From Gonapodya prolifera JEL478 (Eukaryota; Monoblepharomycota; Monoblepharidomycetes; Monoblepharidales; Gonapodyaceae), in NCBI GenBank assembly GCA_001574975.1, contig KQ965762.1, forward strand, positions 328,352 through 392,351: a DNA stretch of 64,000 bases, given 5' to 3'. This document shows positions 50,730 through 62,829 of the stretch, piece by piece. The notes beneath the pieces were generated by a model. The model was not told where the DNA came from and searched no databases. It was given only the letters and a program-made list of their open reading frames with translations. Positions within the stretch are counted from its first letter, which is position 1, and every line of letters starts with the position of its first letter. Both the position numbers and the translations under genes were made by a program.

Positions 50730-52725
50730 ATGGTATCGATGGAATCGGTCTCTAAGCACAGGAAGCGAGTGTCGAAGGTGAGGACTCTCGGTGCCTACCT
50801 CATCATTGTGCCATTGAACCTGAAACTCCCCGACTCGAAAATAACCCGCCATCCTGGCACTCCACCCCACACCCAACCGGTTTTGGATTCCAGGCGTGCG
50901 ATACATGTGAGTGCAGACACCCCAATCGGAGTGGTGATGGTGGGGTGGTCTCACTCCTCCGTCTGGTCGCCGCCGACCATCCGAACCCACTGCATCCAAC
51001 TCCCCCCCTCCCCCTCTCCTCCCCACCGAACAGGCTCCCGCAGAAAACTCAAATGCGACGGCTTATCACCCGCATGCGGGCACTGCCAGTGAGTCTTCCC
51101 GTCTCCCTCTTCCTCCAAGATAGGTGGCAAGAGGAGTTACCTTACCGCCCAACCCGGACAATCCCTACCCACTCCCCAACTCCAGGAACGCAGACATTCC
51201 ATGCACGTACGACCGCGTGCTGCGAAAACGAGGTCCGCCCAAAGGATCCCACCGGGCGCTCAAGGGGGCGTCGGGCGAGGGCTCGGCCGATGACGAGGTG
51301 CAGGTGCATGTGCCCGTGTCACAGAGCAGTAGCAGGAGCAGGCGGAACACGCGGATGTCCGACTCTGGTGCCGGTGCGGGTGGGATGGCGAGAGACCCGG
51401 GCGGGCGTGCTTACGTTGAGGCAGCTGCTGCGCCTGGGTATGGGTATGGGTATGGGTATGGGTTTGTCCCAGCACCCACGGATTTCGGAGTCGCAGGGTG
51501 GGCCGACATGCCCGTGCAGGACATGGGACCTTACGACGGCGGCGCCGGCGCTGGTGCTGGTGCCGTACCGGACCAGATGTCCTTGTACGCCTACGCCTAT
51601 GCCGGCGGTCCATCCCCGCACACGCAGTACACTGCCTTTGACCAGCACCCGCAACCGCCGCGCTCGCAATCCTTCACGGAGATTCCCTACATTGACGACC
51701 GCGGCCGGTACATTACGATACAGCGGTCGGCGTCCCATCCTTCCCAGTTCCCGTCCCAGCACACTGTCGCTCAGGGATGGCCAAATCTGGTCGAATCGCC
51801 TCGTGCAGGTGCAGCACCCGCACTACCGCAACAGCAGCAGCAGCAGTACCAACAAGCGGTGCAGTACGTTCAAGTCGCGTCAGTACCATCGCCCGTGACA
51901 AGGACACACTTCCAAGCCACCGTGGCACCGTCGCCCGTGCCCGTGACAGGCGCATATTTCCAATCCACCATGGGGATGGCAATGGCGACTGCACCATCGC
52001 AGCAGGCGCAGGGGCAGCAATTCGCGTACAGCGTCGTTCCGCCACAGCAGCAGCAGCAACCCATGCACTCGCCCTCCTACGCCACTTTTTCTGGGTACAC
52101 CAGCGCTACAGCTCTTGCATACACCGCTGCCCCTTCTCCTGCACTTGCGCTTCCACAGCAATACTCCCTCCTCGTCTCCCCTTCCACGCACACCTCCCAC
52201 TCCCACACGCACTCGTACCCACCAACAACGCTCATCGACCCCCGCGGATCCCCCTCCATGCCCTTCACGCCCATATCGGCGTCGCCGAGCTCGCAGGGGA
52301 CGCCGCAGCTGCATGTTCTGGAGCACCACGGCGGGATGGCGGGGATGGGGGGGATGTTGGCGGACGGTGCAGGCGCCGTGCCACATGGCATGTCCCACGC
52401 CCCTGCATCCCCGTTCGTGCCGCCGCCGCAGCCTCAATCCACGTACACAACCCGTGGGTGGCCGTCGGCATCCCACCACGCACACCCCCAACCGCAACCA
52501 CAATACGAATCCCTTCCCCTCGGCGCTGGCGCTGGCGCTGGCGGGGATACATTCCCCAACAGCCTGTCGTTTCACCACCCACAGCAGCATACCGTGCCCG
52601 CGCCCGCAATCGCGACGCTGCAGGGACCTGGCCACACCGCGCGGCAGTTTCTCGTCGTCAACGTGCCAGACTCGCAGTCGTCGACGTACCCGTCACCACC
52701 GCATCTTAGTCCTCACGTACCTTGA
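50730..52725 (+). CDS. Zn2Cys6 transcription factor with Gln/Tyr/Gly-rich low-complexity tail
   Basis: Exons 50730-50777, 50894-50906, 51034-51088 and 51186-52725 join in phase to 551 residues. The basic leader (KHRKRVSK) runs into ACDTC-SRRKLKCDGLSPAC-GHC and ADIPCTY, giving the six cysteines. The downstream RKRGPPKG is the basic linker common in this class. The second exon is a 13-nt microexon. Intron positions inside the cluster differ from those shared by the two regulators at 1-6 kb, so this is a separate lineage. The tail is low-complexity: a YGYGYGYG tract, poly-Gln runs and repeated Ala/Pro/Ser, typical of a disordered activation region. Nuclear; targets unknown. Confidence 0.87.
51436..51462 (+). 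repeat. In-frame hexanucleotide microsatellite (GGGTAT)n
   Basis: Four to five tandem copies of gggtat inside the Zn2Cys6 gene, encoding alternating Gly-Tyr. The unit length keeps the frame, so length variation would alter the tail without breaking the protein. Confidence 0.85.
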
Positions 52726-54404
52726 TTTTCTCCCTTCCTCTTCGTGAAGCGCGACCCCTCGTGCTTCCCGTTCCCTCTTCTCCTCATTCATTTTTGTTGG
52801 GCTTTTGGCACGTGTGCGACACCCGCTTGGATCGCACATCACGGTAGCGCCTGTCCGCGTAGATCGCGGACTGTTTGTCTTTTGAGGAATTGGAGCCGGC
52901 GGGGTGTGCCGGCCGGCTTGCTCTTTGGGGGGTTCAGTTGTGGTCTTGAACATTTCATAATTAGAACGGTTTAGCTGCTGCAATGGCCCAGGTGGCCGTA
53001 GTACGTCTACATCTACTTTTCTGGCAACTGGTAGAGTACGCAAATTGTCTTGGAAGCACTTTGATTGAAGGGTGGAACCGGACTTGTACACATATTACAT
53101 TATATAATGAAAATGCTTGAAATCGTTGCCCTTTCGCGTGAAGTCCGTTAATCTTATTTTGGGTTCACGATGGGATGGTGGACGTAAAGCAAACGACTGA
53201 AGAAGTGGAGTAGTCAATAAGCGTCACTTTTGCGAAGACAGGCGTTGTTTGTCACAAAAGGAAGAAAGGTTCCATTTCGAATCTCGAAACAGAAATACGT
53301 CGATAATTGCATCGTCCTCAACTGCTCAATCATTTACAAACTTACAATTGTCACCCCAACTCCTCCCACTCCGTCCCCTCCGTCCCCCAACCCCCCCGTC
53401 CCCCCTTGGCCAGTCTTGATGAGTCTTTGCCAGGCTTGTCTTCTCGAAATTTCGCCCGAAGTCAGGCAGCAACATGACCAACTTGTGGGCATGCCAGCCA
53501 CCGTAAGCCCTTGGGCGTGCCCGTGTTTAGGTGCAGGGTACGCCGGTATCACCCACGGGCAGGCACCCTCGACATCCACAGGGGATCACGTCAACTATCG
53601 CGTAGCGAGGAAAGTGTGCAGTGTGGCGAAGTGGAGCTGTACCGACTACGTGAAGGGCGCCAAATTGGGGAGAGGCGATCTCGTCGACCATCTCGCGAGG
53701 GCATGTCGGATTCGGCCTCATGGGAAATCATCTTCCCAACGTGCTCCTCGACAAAATAAGATCTGCATTCCTCCACGAAGACGACGGAGGGTGCCTGGAG
53801 AGGAGATGCAGTGATGCAGTTGTTTGGTCCGGGGAGGTTCGAGACCGTGTGATCGGAGCTAAAGGCGACAGCGATCTGAAGTCCTTTGCCACGCTCCCGT
53901 CGATGTCCTGCTGGCAACGTCAATTGGATAGCGAACGTGAGAGAGAAGGGGGAATGTGTGGATGGGGCGCCAGAGGCTCCACAACTGCCGATATCCGTCT
54001 AATGGGAGGAGACGTTGTGAGACAAGCGGAGAGAGGGGCGGATAGATGTTCACCCCAAAGAGTCCAACGTACAGCGGAGAGCGGAGAGTGTGCAGAGCTC
54101 GCAACGTAAAGGGGCGATCTCAGGCGATGCGATGTGTCATCCCGTTCTTCCGTCGAACTTTGAGTTTACATTATGAACTATATATGACATTTATCTTCGT
54201 GCACTTCAGTGAATTGCATGCGTCGAATCGTTAAGGCGTTGCCAGACCTGTCGCGTGTGCTCGCCAGCAGTTGCATTTGAAGAGCGGCCCCTTCGCTCAA
54301 AGGTACTCGTTAACTCTTTGCAAACAATGCTAAATTTTCTTCAAGTTCATCGGATTTCAAAATTCAATCTTTATAAAAGAATACGTTCAGAGCGCTTGTA
54401 TGCA
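52726..54404. other. Region of 1.7 kb, no secure gene
   Basis: One + strand frame (53230-53814) contains Cys/His-bearing stretches (LCQACLLEISPEVRQQH, then LGRGDLVDHLARAC) reminiscent of a broken zinc finger. The composition is otherwise poor and a Pro-rich tract (53360-53410) interrupts it. Not called as a gene. The remainder shows nothing. Confidence 0.35.
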
Positions 54405-57068
54405 TCACCTTCGCCGGGAATCATATGTTGTATATTCTCGATTCCCCCGCTTTGAGGAAGAAAACCCTGAATCCCCTGCCAACTTGCGCTTTGTTCCTCC
54501 CTTTACCAACTTCTGTTGCACTTGCTTCCAAGGACTATCCTTCCCGTATTCGACAAACTCCTTTTCTGCCTGATGCAAAGGGTCTTCCTCAGGTAAGTTC
54601 AGCTCCAACCGTCCCTGTGTGACTTCTGCAAGACGGGCCTGCCTTGATCTCTGCAACTCTTCAACAAACTCCTCCGCGCTGGCATTTGATTTTGACCCAC
54701 GTGCGTACATCTCGAAAAGTGGCAGGTCAGCTTTATGATCAAGACCTTTTCGTTTTGCTTCACGTGTAAGAGTCAAAATCCGACCTTGGGTAAGATCCTT
54801 TCCCGTGCTTTTCTCTTTTGCCACAGCTTTCTTTGGTGCAGCGTCCATGATCCCCTGGATCAATGGCCTCCAGGACTGAGGTATATTTCCTTTTCGCTTC
54901 TGAGTCTTCTGCAACCAATACTTCAGCGCGACGGCTCTGGCCTCCTCCCATGTCTTGCTCTTCATGCCTCGGTTGTGCCAGTGCAATTGTAGCCGACGCG
55001 CTCCGACTTCCGTTGCGACACGGTCCATACCCGAGCGTTTCAATTGTTCATGCATTGCCACCAAACTGTCGATTCGACCATAGAACACAAAATCGACCTC
55101 AGGTCCGTAGAGTTGTGGCATCGGAAGCGGCAGGATGGGCTTCAAATCCGGAAACATCGTCAGCGTCTCGCTGGTAAGTTGTAGAAGAGACTCTTCATCA
55201 CTTCCCACAAGCTCATATTCCGACGATTTGGGATCAAAGGGAGCGACTGCAACCCCACGGATCTGCTTGTATTGTTCCCGTAGTTCCATCAACCTGCGGA
55301 GCCGACAGGCGGTTCTTCGACGGCAAGCAAGTACAAATCCCACCAAAGGAGCATCTTTGTGTTCTATGAAGTACTGCAAAAGATCGAGTTCAATCTTCCC
55401 GTTTAGTTGTGCTTTCAATGCTTCTCTGATGAGAATACGACGACGTCTCCCATCTGCCCTACGGGCTTGAAGGGCTGCAAGGCTTCCGTGAAAGAAGATT
55501 GCGGCGCGATAACCACTTGCACCGTAATAACGCGGTGAGGACTGGGAGTCCAGGTTGCGCAATCGAAAACAATGCTCAACGACAGTGGAGGGAAGGACAA
55601 ATCGATTTGCGAGAGCTACGAGTGAAACGGCGCCAAACTCTCGATTGTGGAGATCTTTTTCGCATAGTTTTGGTAATCGTAACGACCGAATAAAGGTGTC
55701 TGTATTGGCTGAACGCTGCTCCCTTGCACGACCGTGAGGGGACACAAGTTGTTGTTCCGAAATGCCCTTTCCACAAGCAACACACTTGGAGGAGCAAGCC
55801 CTTTCATGTGCAACATCGAACGTGAATTTGTCGATGAGATGTGAAGCGAGTGTAACAGGAATTCGAGCGTTCATCGCGGTATCAACACTCTGAAAGACTG
55901 TCGGGAAGGTCCTCTGCACATACTGCCGATAGCACCGACAGATAGAAGCATACTTGAGAAGATAAGATGAGTCGGAGCGCAGGTAAACTTTCAAAAGTAA
56001 GTAGACGACGTCTTCGATATGTCCTCGGCCAAGTGGATCGAGTTCCTCGCGGTTGCCAGTCTCGGTATGTAATTCCAACGCCTCAATATCATCGTCCTCA
56101 TCATCGCTGATATCTGAAAGCGAATCCTTCAGAGGTGGATAAGGAACGGCTGAAAGTTGATCCTCCTGAGACGTTAGAAAAGAGTCATCATTTGTAGAGT
56201 TTGGTCCAATAGTTGAGGAAGTTTCAAGAATGCTCTCAGATTCGTTATCGTCCACACCGAGCGCCGAGGTCTGCAGAATGAGGTTCAACGTTTGAGCGAA
56301 GTTTTCAAATGATCCCTCGAGCAGCCGTTACCTCAGGTAACCCAATGCGATCCTCAAGAGTGCTCAAATCCATTGCGAATTCTGCGGGTTTGGTGTCCAA
56401 AACTAGCAAGAGAGGTGAATTTCAATGACATACCGCACGGAATTTGCTTTTAGGGCACGCTCCCGCACCCCCATCCCCCAAATGCTCCGAACAAAAACTT
56501 CATAAAATTGCCGAATGGCACGAGGCGGAGTCTTGGTGGTGATTTCATGGCATCGGCGCCAGTTTCTACCACCGTCTCCTCGTATATGAACTATTTTGTC
56601 TTTGGGAGTCAACTCACTCACTTCAAGAGCTTGCTGCGCTGAAACTGCGTTCCAAACGTTACCAAAATCGATCGCGGATGGCGGGGAGTGATTCCAATCT
56701 TTGCAGGTCCATAAGAGAAACCGGTCAGCATTCGCGACGTGAAGAATCCATGATGCTCCCGGACAGAACCATGCTTCCATTTCGTATGCATATGATTGTC
56801 CCACACGATCATACCTTTTCAACGATAGAATGAAGGTTTCCGTTTGTTGCTGTGAATTGATTCTTGCTACTTTACTCTCCAACCTAAAAGAAAACAAATC
56901 AGAAGGAACGCATTTGCAGGCCATTACCACCGTTTTAGAAACTTTCTTGTGCCTTCGAGCGAAGGAGAAACCCTTCGAATGCGACTGCGAGCTTGGTAGC
57001 GACGAGCTGAGGCAAACAACTTGAGACACGACGAGAAGACGAATGTCATTGGCTTTGAGTAGCCACAT
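54405..57068 (-). CDS. Large uncharacterised protein (about 800 residues)
   Basis: Two long open stretches that look separate are one gene. The upstream part (LESKVARINSQQQTETFILS and on, 56885 downward, with a first exon perhaps from ATG 57068) ends at a gtgccc donor. That donor joins in phase to a short exon reading LDTKPAEFAMDLSTLEDRIG, which joins in phase to TSALGVDDNESES at about 56272 and runs unbroken to the stop at 54405. The middle is acidic and disordered (SDISDDEDDDIEAL). A helical domain follows (EDVVYLLLKVYLRSDSSYLL), then a CSSKCVACGK Cys pair and a Lys/Arg-rich C-terminal half that could bind nucleic acid. No known domain was recognised. The ATG at 56288 inside the last exon is intron-derived and should not be used. 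Confidence 0.65.
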
Positions 57069-59654
57069 ATGATCTAAAAGCAGATTATGGAAGAAACAGA
57101 AAGTTCACGATATTGGAGGTCACTGGCATGTATTCTCCAGTTAAATATCGAAACAGCACTACTGAGCATAACAAACTCTTCTCCAGCCCATATATAAGCA
57201 CTAAAGCTCCGACACCATCATCGGACCGATAAAGCAGGGGACACTCACCACATGCCAAGCCAGACATGCCTTTGCGCAGAACGTCGATGCAGCGAGCCTA
57301 GATCCTGAGCCAACGCCTTGATGGCGGTGAAGAGAATTCTGAACGAGGTGATAAGACGGAACCACGATGGTTGGGGATGAGAACAATGCAGGCAGGATGA
57401 GAATACTAACATGAACCGTAAATACTTCAAACTCATATGTCCAGCGTCGCGTGTTTAGCAGCGTTGCATGTTGAAGACCCACAACGACGGTGCCCATGGT
57501 CTTGGGACAGGTGGTGTAGAGGTTGGATGGTCCAGGAGAGGACAAAAAACCTAGAAGGGCCGGTGCGTCGGACAGCAGTCTGCGAAGAAGACGCTGGCAC
57601 CGATTTAGTCACGCACGGGCCAATGAAGCAGTGCTGGGAAGGGTGGTTTACCGTGGGGGCTAGTGGTTGGGCTTTGGTCGGTGTGGAGGAATGGGTGGGT
57701 AGAAGGGGTGTTCGAGTCTTGAGCGGCGTTGACAGTGTCTCCTAATGGGGCGCGCTACCAACGGTGGGAGTGTCGGAGGTACAGCAAGGTACGAAAGCTG
57801 TCCCAGGGTCGTGGGCTGGGCGTTCAGTCGGTTGACGGTGGAAGTGAGGTGATTTTGGCAGTAATGGTGGTATTGATATGGTGGTCCTGCTGTCCGCCAG
57901 CACTCCGTATGCCGCATAGATGCGCGTGCCAGCGCCGTTTAGATCCCCTGCGATAGGTTATTGTTGTGGGGTCCCCGTCCGTCCGGCTGCTCCAAGTCCT
58001 CCACTTCCGCAGCTCTCTGGGAGCGAACAGCAGTATCTTCATCGTAGCCTGTGACAGGTCAGTGTCCCCTGGGGCCGCGTTCGACAACCCGATCTACCAC
58101 CAGCCACACATGTAAGCCAGGTTCATCCCATCTGGACTCCTGCCGCCGTTTTCATTTGTACACAAGCACTCTCCGCACCCATTCCAGGGACCACATGTCC
58201 TTTCCCTCTCCCTCCATCACCCATATCTAGGTCCAACCGGGTGCAAGCGTTCCAGTTGGGGCGATGTCCGCACCGCCACCGTCCCGCCCTGCCTCATGCC
58301 GGACTTCAATGACCGACGCAAAAACGAGGCAGACGCTGGGCAGACGGATACGAAGCCTTGCACTCCCACGCGGAGGCGGGAATTCAGCAAGGTGAGTCAC
58401 CTTAAATCCGACGAGTATGCGGCCATCAGATGGCGTCCGGAGGAGGGGCCTCGTCGAGCTCGTGCAAAGTTCCAAAATAGAATGGTCCCAGGCGGACACA
58501 CAACTGAGGGGTACCACACGTGGAAAAACCCTCGCGGACGTCCGGGTGTACTAGCTTTAAAGTGGACTGGCTGCATTTTCTTCATGCGTTCCTAACCTTC
58601 GCATCGTCCACCCACAAAAGGTCTGCACACCGACTCACCTGTGGCGAATGCACAAGGCTGCAGCACCCGTCCTGGTACGCATTTGCGGAACCCACACAAG
58701 GTCGCGAGATGGATCGACTTCTGCCCGACACGAGCACCATATTGCTGCCGCTGGAATTGACGGAGTTGGCCGCCGGCAAGCTGCGGCCTTGTCCGCTGTC
58801 GTCCCGCNATCCTTGCGCCGCGGACAGCATCCACAACCCATCTCCCACCTCTCCCACGCCGCAGACGTGAGTCCTCCCTGCCCCGAGACCCACCCACGCT
58901 GTCCCTCTTACTTCCACGACGCGTTCGCCGATCCCCACTGTGCAATCGGAGCGCGGCGTTTCCGATTCATGCAAACGGAAACCACACTTATTTTTATGTC
59001 TTCATTGGCTCTCCGTCTTACTCATCGGTGGACGTACTGGTGGCATTGCGTTTGTATGAAATATGTTACATCATTGATTATATTCATGCAGTTCAGGCAG
59101 TATGCCCNGAACGACACAATTTGGCTCTACCTGTCCAACAAATAAGTGCGTGTAGTGGTGCTAGCTACTGGTGTGGACGTCATTCGAGGAGTGCTTAACN
59201 CACTTTTGGGGAAATGAATTGGAAACCCCAGCGACTCTTCGATCTTTCTTTTGGCCTTCCTGGCAGCAGTTCTTCCTGATGAATGAGATCAGATAGCAGT
59301 GACGATAGCCTATCACTGATTTTGATCTATCTTTCTTTCGTCGACGTCACTGATGAGATATTATCGATGGCAAATTGCTAACAATCATTCTACTAATCGA
59401 TAACAATTAAAGTCAACAACGAGGGTGCATGAGTTTTGTGGGCGAGTGCCCAGTGCTGCGCCACCGGTTAATNAAGGCAAAGCTTTTTTGTTTCCTCCGT
59501 GTTCCACAACCTGGACATCGATTACTGGGCGTCGAATCACAAGGCGCTGTTCACGTGCGAGTGATGTGTTTGCTGTTCTCTGCGATATTATCAACCTCTC
59601 CGTGCGTGGTCAAACCCAATCATCGCAGTTTCTCGTCCCTAAACCGCTCCGCAT

Positions 59655-59800
59655 CCCCATCGAGACCTTGGCCCTGGATCTAGGCCGTCGCCATCGACAT
59701 TTTTCCCCATCAAGACCTCGGTCCTGGACCTGGTGCTCGCCATCCACATTCGTCCCCATCGAGACCTTGGCCCTGGACTTGGCGCTCGCCATCAACGTTT
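59655..59800 (+). repeat. Tandem repeat, three copies of a unit of about 50 bp
   Basis: Copies begin at about 59655, 59705 and 59754, each starting ccccatc(g/a)agacc and containing (t/c)ggccctgga-like and ctcgccatc-like blocks. Copies 1 and 3 are closest. The period is 50 then 49 bp, so the array does not keep a reading frame, which argues against a coding role. Confidence 0.8.
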
Positions 59801-60189
59801 CAAGACAGAGAANCCTCGCCCCGCCAGATCCACCCCAGTTTCCGGCACTGGCTCCCACCAATCTACCGCCGGCCTCTTGTGACAGACCGTGGGGGATACC
59901 GGCCTCCCCTGCACCTGTACATAGGCGTGCCCTTACGTAGACGTGGCTGGCATGTCTACAGCGTTGGTCATGTTGTGCCTGGCCTCGGGCGAGGCTTCGA
60001 GAAGACTCACCTCTATTGGCAAAGACTCAATACGACTGGCCAAGACTGCCACCAAACAATCACCACATCAAGTCTAACCACGACCGGCTACGGTAATGGG
60101 GGTAGGGCGTGGTGATTAGGGGAGAAGCCTGAGGGGGACAACTGAAAGGTGTGTTGCGATTGGCGCACTGTCGTCGGATCGTATGTTGA

Positions 60190-60300
60190 TGTTCCCTTTT
60201 CGTTTTCGCTTTTCAGGTGGGGGCCTCCACGTGGCGTCTCCTGGGCAACGGCTGTCTTTCTTGGCACGTCGGCGAACATCCACCTTTCCGTGTTATTGGT
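60190..60300. repeat. Dispersed diverged repeat, copy 2
   Basis: Same-orientation partner of the copy at 299-420: an aggtgg-gggcctcc-acgtggcgtctcctgggcaacg core followed by the gtcggcgaacatccac block. The flanks beyond these blocks do not align by eye. Confidence 0.45.
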
Positions 60301-60601
60301 GTCGGACCCGAGGTGGTTCTGCTAGAGGGGGCGGGGAGAAGAAGCTATTCTGCTTAGTGTACGTGATTAGAGTTTTGGTTGGAATTTTCATGTCTCTCTT
60401 CACATATGTGGCAATTGAAAATCTGCGAGAATTGTCATTTTCTCGTCGTATACCTCAATTACATTGTTTGCGTCGATTCTTCAAGCTTCCACACGGAAGT
60501 AGAATGGGAGTGTTGCTGGGGGATATCAAAAATGAGAAAAACAAAAGAGAGAGAGAGGTAATGTCATGCAAAGGTCCCTTTGGTACAATAACGACAGTGA
60601 A

Positions 60602-62391
60602 CTACAGGTGCTTGCTCTGGTCTGACGCCCAGTTTAGATTAAGATTTTGACCCCGCAGAAACTGAGCACAAAAACAGAATTGGGTACGCTCTGAAACGTC
60701 ACATCTGTACAAACTTCAAATACCCACAAATGTATTTCCATCTCTCATGGCCTCATCCGCATCACAGCTCCTTTTAAACTCCACGAATCCATATCTGAGA
60801 AAGGAGAACGAAATGAGAAGGGCATTCCAATCAGAATGGACGTCCCAGCACTCACNCAGCACTAGCCCCAGTGACCTGGCTTGACCTTAACTTGGCTTTA
60901 ACAAGACCATAAGGTCGCATTGCATACCAAAGCTATGATCCACAAGGATTAAGACTACATACGCAACATCCGCCGAGTTCTCACCTCATCTTCTGTCGAT
61001 TCATATGGAATGTTCCCCACATGAATTTTCCGCTTGCTCTCAGATCTGCTGTCAAGTTTGCAAAGTACAAATAAGTAGACAATCTTCCGACTTCATCAGC
61101 AAATCCATGTCCACACCAAATACAGTCCCGCACTTCGTCATTCTCATCAACAAGCCAAAAGTCCCAGAATAGTCGCGATTGTAGCTGCAATCCCAAGATT
61201 ATCTGATAATGCTTACCTTGGAGCTATGGGGGTTCGCGGGTGGTGTAGATTAGGTGGTGAAAAACATAAAAGAAGTCGCATCGTCACTGACCTGGTCCTC
61301 TAATAATCCANGATGGACGATCCAAAACGTCGAAACACAGCAAGTGAGAAAGGCGAGAGTGTCATGTTTGTCACGTCAACTTACGCCGGCTGTGGGGCGC
61401 TCGGCCTCGCATCTCCCAACTTTCCACCTCCGTATCCACCACGGTCATTGCGCCTTCCCCCGCCGCCACCACTGTAACCACTGTAACCACTGTAACCACT
61501 GTAGCCACCATATCCACCGTATCCAGACTCAGATCCACGGTCGTCGTACCCACGATCTTGACCATAATCACTCCTTTCGCTGGCTGGGGGTCCATATCCA
61601 CTGTAACGATGAGCATACATCCTTCCTTCCCCGTAGGGCTCGCCGCACTCTCTGTCATCCGTTGCAGGACTAGGAGAGTATCCGCGCTTGTCGCGACGAC
61701 GGGAAAAGTCGCGCTCCCTCTCATAGCCGTGGTCGACGGAGCGCTCAGAGTATTGACGTTCCGCAGCAGTCGCTGCATATCCACCGCGGTCGTAAGCAGG
61801 ACCACCATGGGACGAACGGTCACNATCCTGTGGGTAAGACCCCCCCCCAACACGCTCTCCGTTGGCAGGGCGGTAGCTGTCTCTTCGCCAATAATCTCCG
61901 ACACTTCCACGATAGTCGCGAGGTGGCGATGTTACGGCATCTCTTCTGTATCCGGAGCTGCGATCGTCTCGGACTCTGTCGCGATCACCAGGTCCTGGTC
62001 CTCTTCTATCGTCGGGATAAGCACTGCGCCCAGACTCGCGTGGAGAGCTCTGGGGTAAAATGACATCCACGGGGCGTTTGTCATCGACTCGGTCCCGTGA
62101 CTGGTTCCGTTTTCTTGTGACGTCACCTACCTCGCTTCGTCTGCGATCCACACNGGCTGATCTTCGAGGACTCCTCGAAGAGTTTCTCGATTTATTAGAG
62201 CTCCCCCTTGACCTATCTCGAGTGCTCGGCACGGGATCAGTTGAGCGACGGTCCCTGGGATCTCGAACGATGTCATCTTTCGGTTCCGTTGCATTAAGCC
62301 CTGGCTTGTCACGGTCAGACATTCTAGAGCCCCGGGCGTTGCGCTGAGAGTTGTTGTCTCGCCCGTCTCTATCACCGGAGGANGGATCCAT
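60602..62391 (-). CDS. RNA-binding protein: RS/YG-rich N-terminus and C-terminal RRM
   Basis: Exons 61385-62391, 61152-61184, 60985-61045, 60856-60932, 60728-60794 and 60602-60661 join in phase to 434 residues. The N-terminal 335 residues are Arg/Ser/Asp/Gly/Tyr-rich and disordered (SRSPRRS, DRDRVRDD, and a YSGYSGYSGYSG array). A single RRM follows across four small exons: KIHVGNIPYESTEDEL (RNP2), RPYGLVKAKLR, then GYGFVEFKRS (RNP1) and LRGQNLNLNWAS. It ends SKHL at 60602. This layout suggests a nuclear splicing or mRNP factor; the closest relative is not clear. Four ambiguous bases fall inside (60856, 61824, 62154, 62383). The one at 60856 is in a split codon that would be Gly if N is G. Confidence 0.85.
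61469..61524 (-). repeat. In-frame 9-bp tandem repeat in the RRM gene
   Basis: Four near-perfect ccactgtaa units (+ strand), continuing into two diverged units. On the coding strand they encode repeated Tyr-Ser-Gly, as in FUS-like low-complexity regions. Confidence 0.85.
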
Positions 62392-62829
62392 GATGCGAAA
62401 GTCGGTGGATGTGGTTCGCACCTGTTGGAAGTCCGTCAGCAAGTCCTCCACTCATTTCGAACGTCGCTGGCTCACTTTAAACAAACAAAGCTTGTCTCCG
62501 CGAAACGTCTGAATCGTCCGGCACACAGTCCTCAAGACCACGAGCGACTTTGGTCAGTAAGATGATTTCTAGAAGCCCCGGCCCTCTCACAGAAAATGGA
62601 AGGGATTCACTCGTCTCAGTTTACATGAAGCTTCATTTACAGGCGTTGAGCCGTCTTCATTCTCCAGTTACATCTTGAAATCATACTCGCTATGGTGTTC
62701 CCAATGCACATACTTTCAACCAACCCACCGTAATCGCAACAAGAGAGCCATAGAAAAGGCGTCTGTTGATACCGAGCTTTTTCAAATCAAAAAGTCACAT
62801 CAGAAGCGGTCAACTACATCACCCACATG
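62392..62829. other. Upstream region of the RRM gene, no other gene seen
   Basis: Holds the promoter of the RRM gene and the 3' flank of the edge gene. Nothing further recognised. Confidence 0.4.

Larger units (their letters stand above)
57069..60601. other. Gene-poor, repeat-bearing region of 3.5 kb
   Basis: No complete gene could be built. A + strand frame near 58620-58690 includes LTCGECTRLQHPSW, which looks like the second half of a Zn2Cys6 cluster, and GTAGCCTGTGACAG near 58045 could encode its ACDR start, but I found no phase-consistent joins. The interval has N bases at about 58807, 59107, 59200, 59473 and 59814, a tandem repeat at 59655-59800 and a dispersed repeat near 60.2 kb. Confidence 0.4.

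Noticed and set aside
56259-56288. Independent start codon for the 627-codon frame
   Set aside because: The first residues come from intron sequence; a better acceptor at about 56272 joins it to upstream exons.
60183-60650. Open frame of 155 codons on the + strand
   Set aside because: It is partly dispersed repeat and overlaps the 3' end of the RRM gene; no domain.
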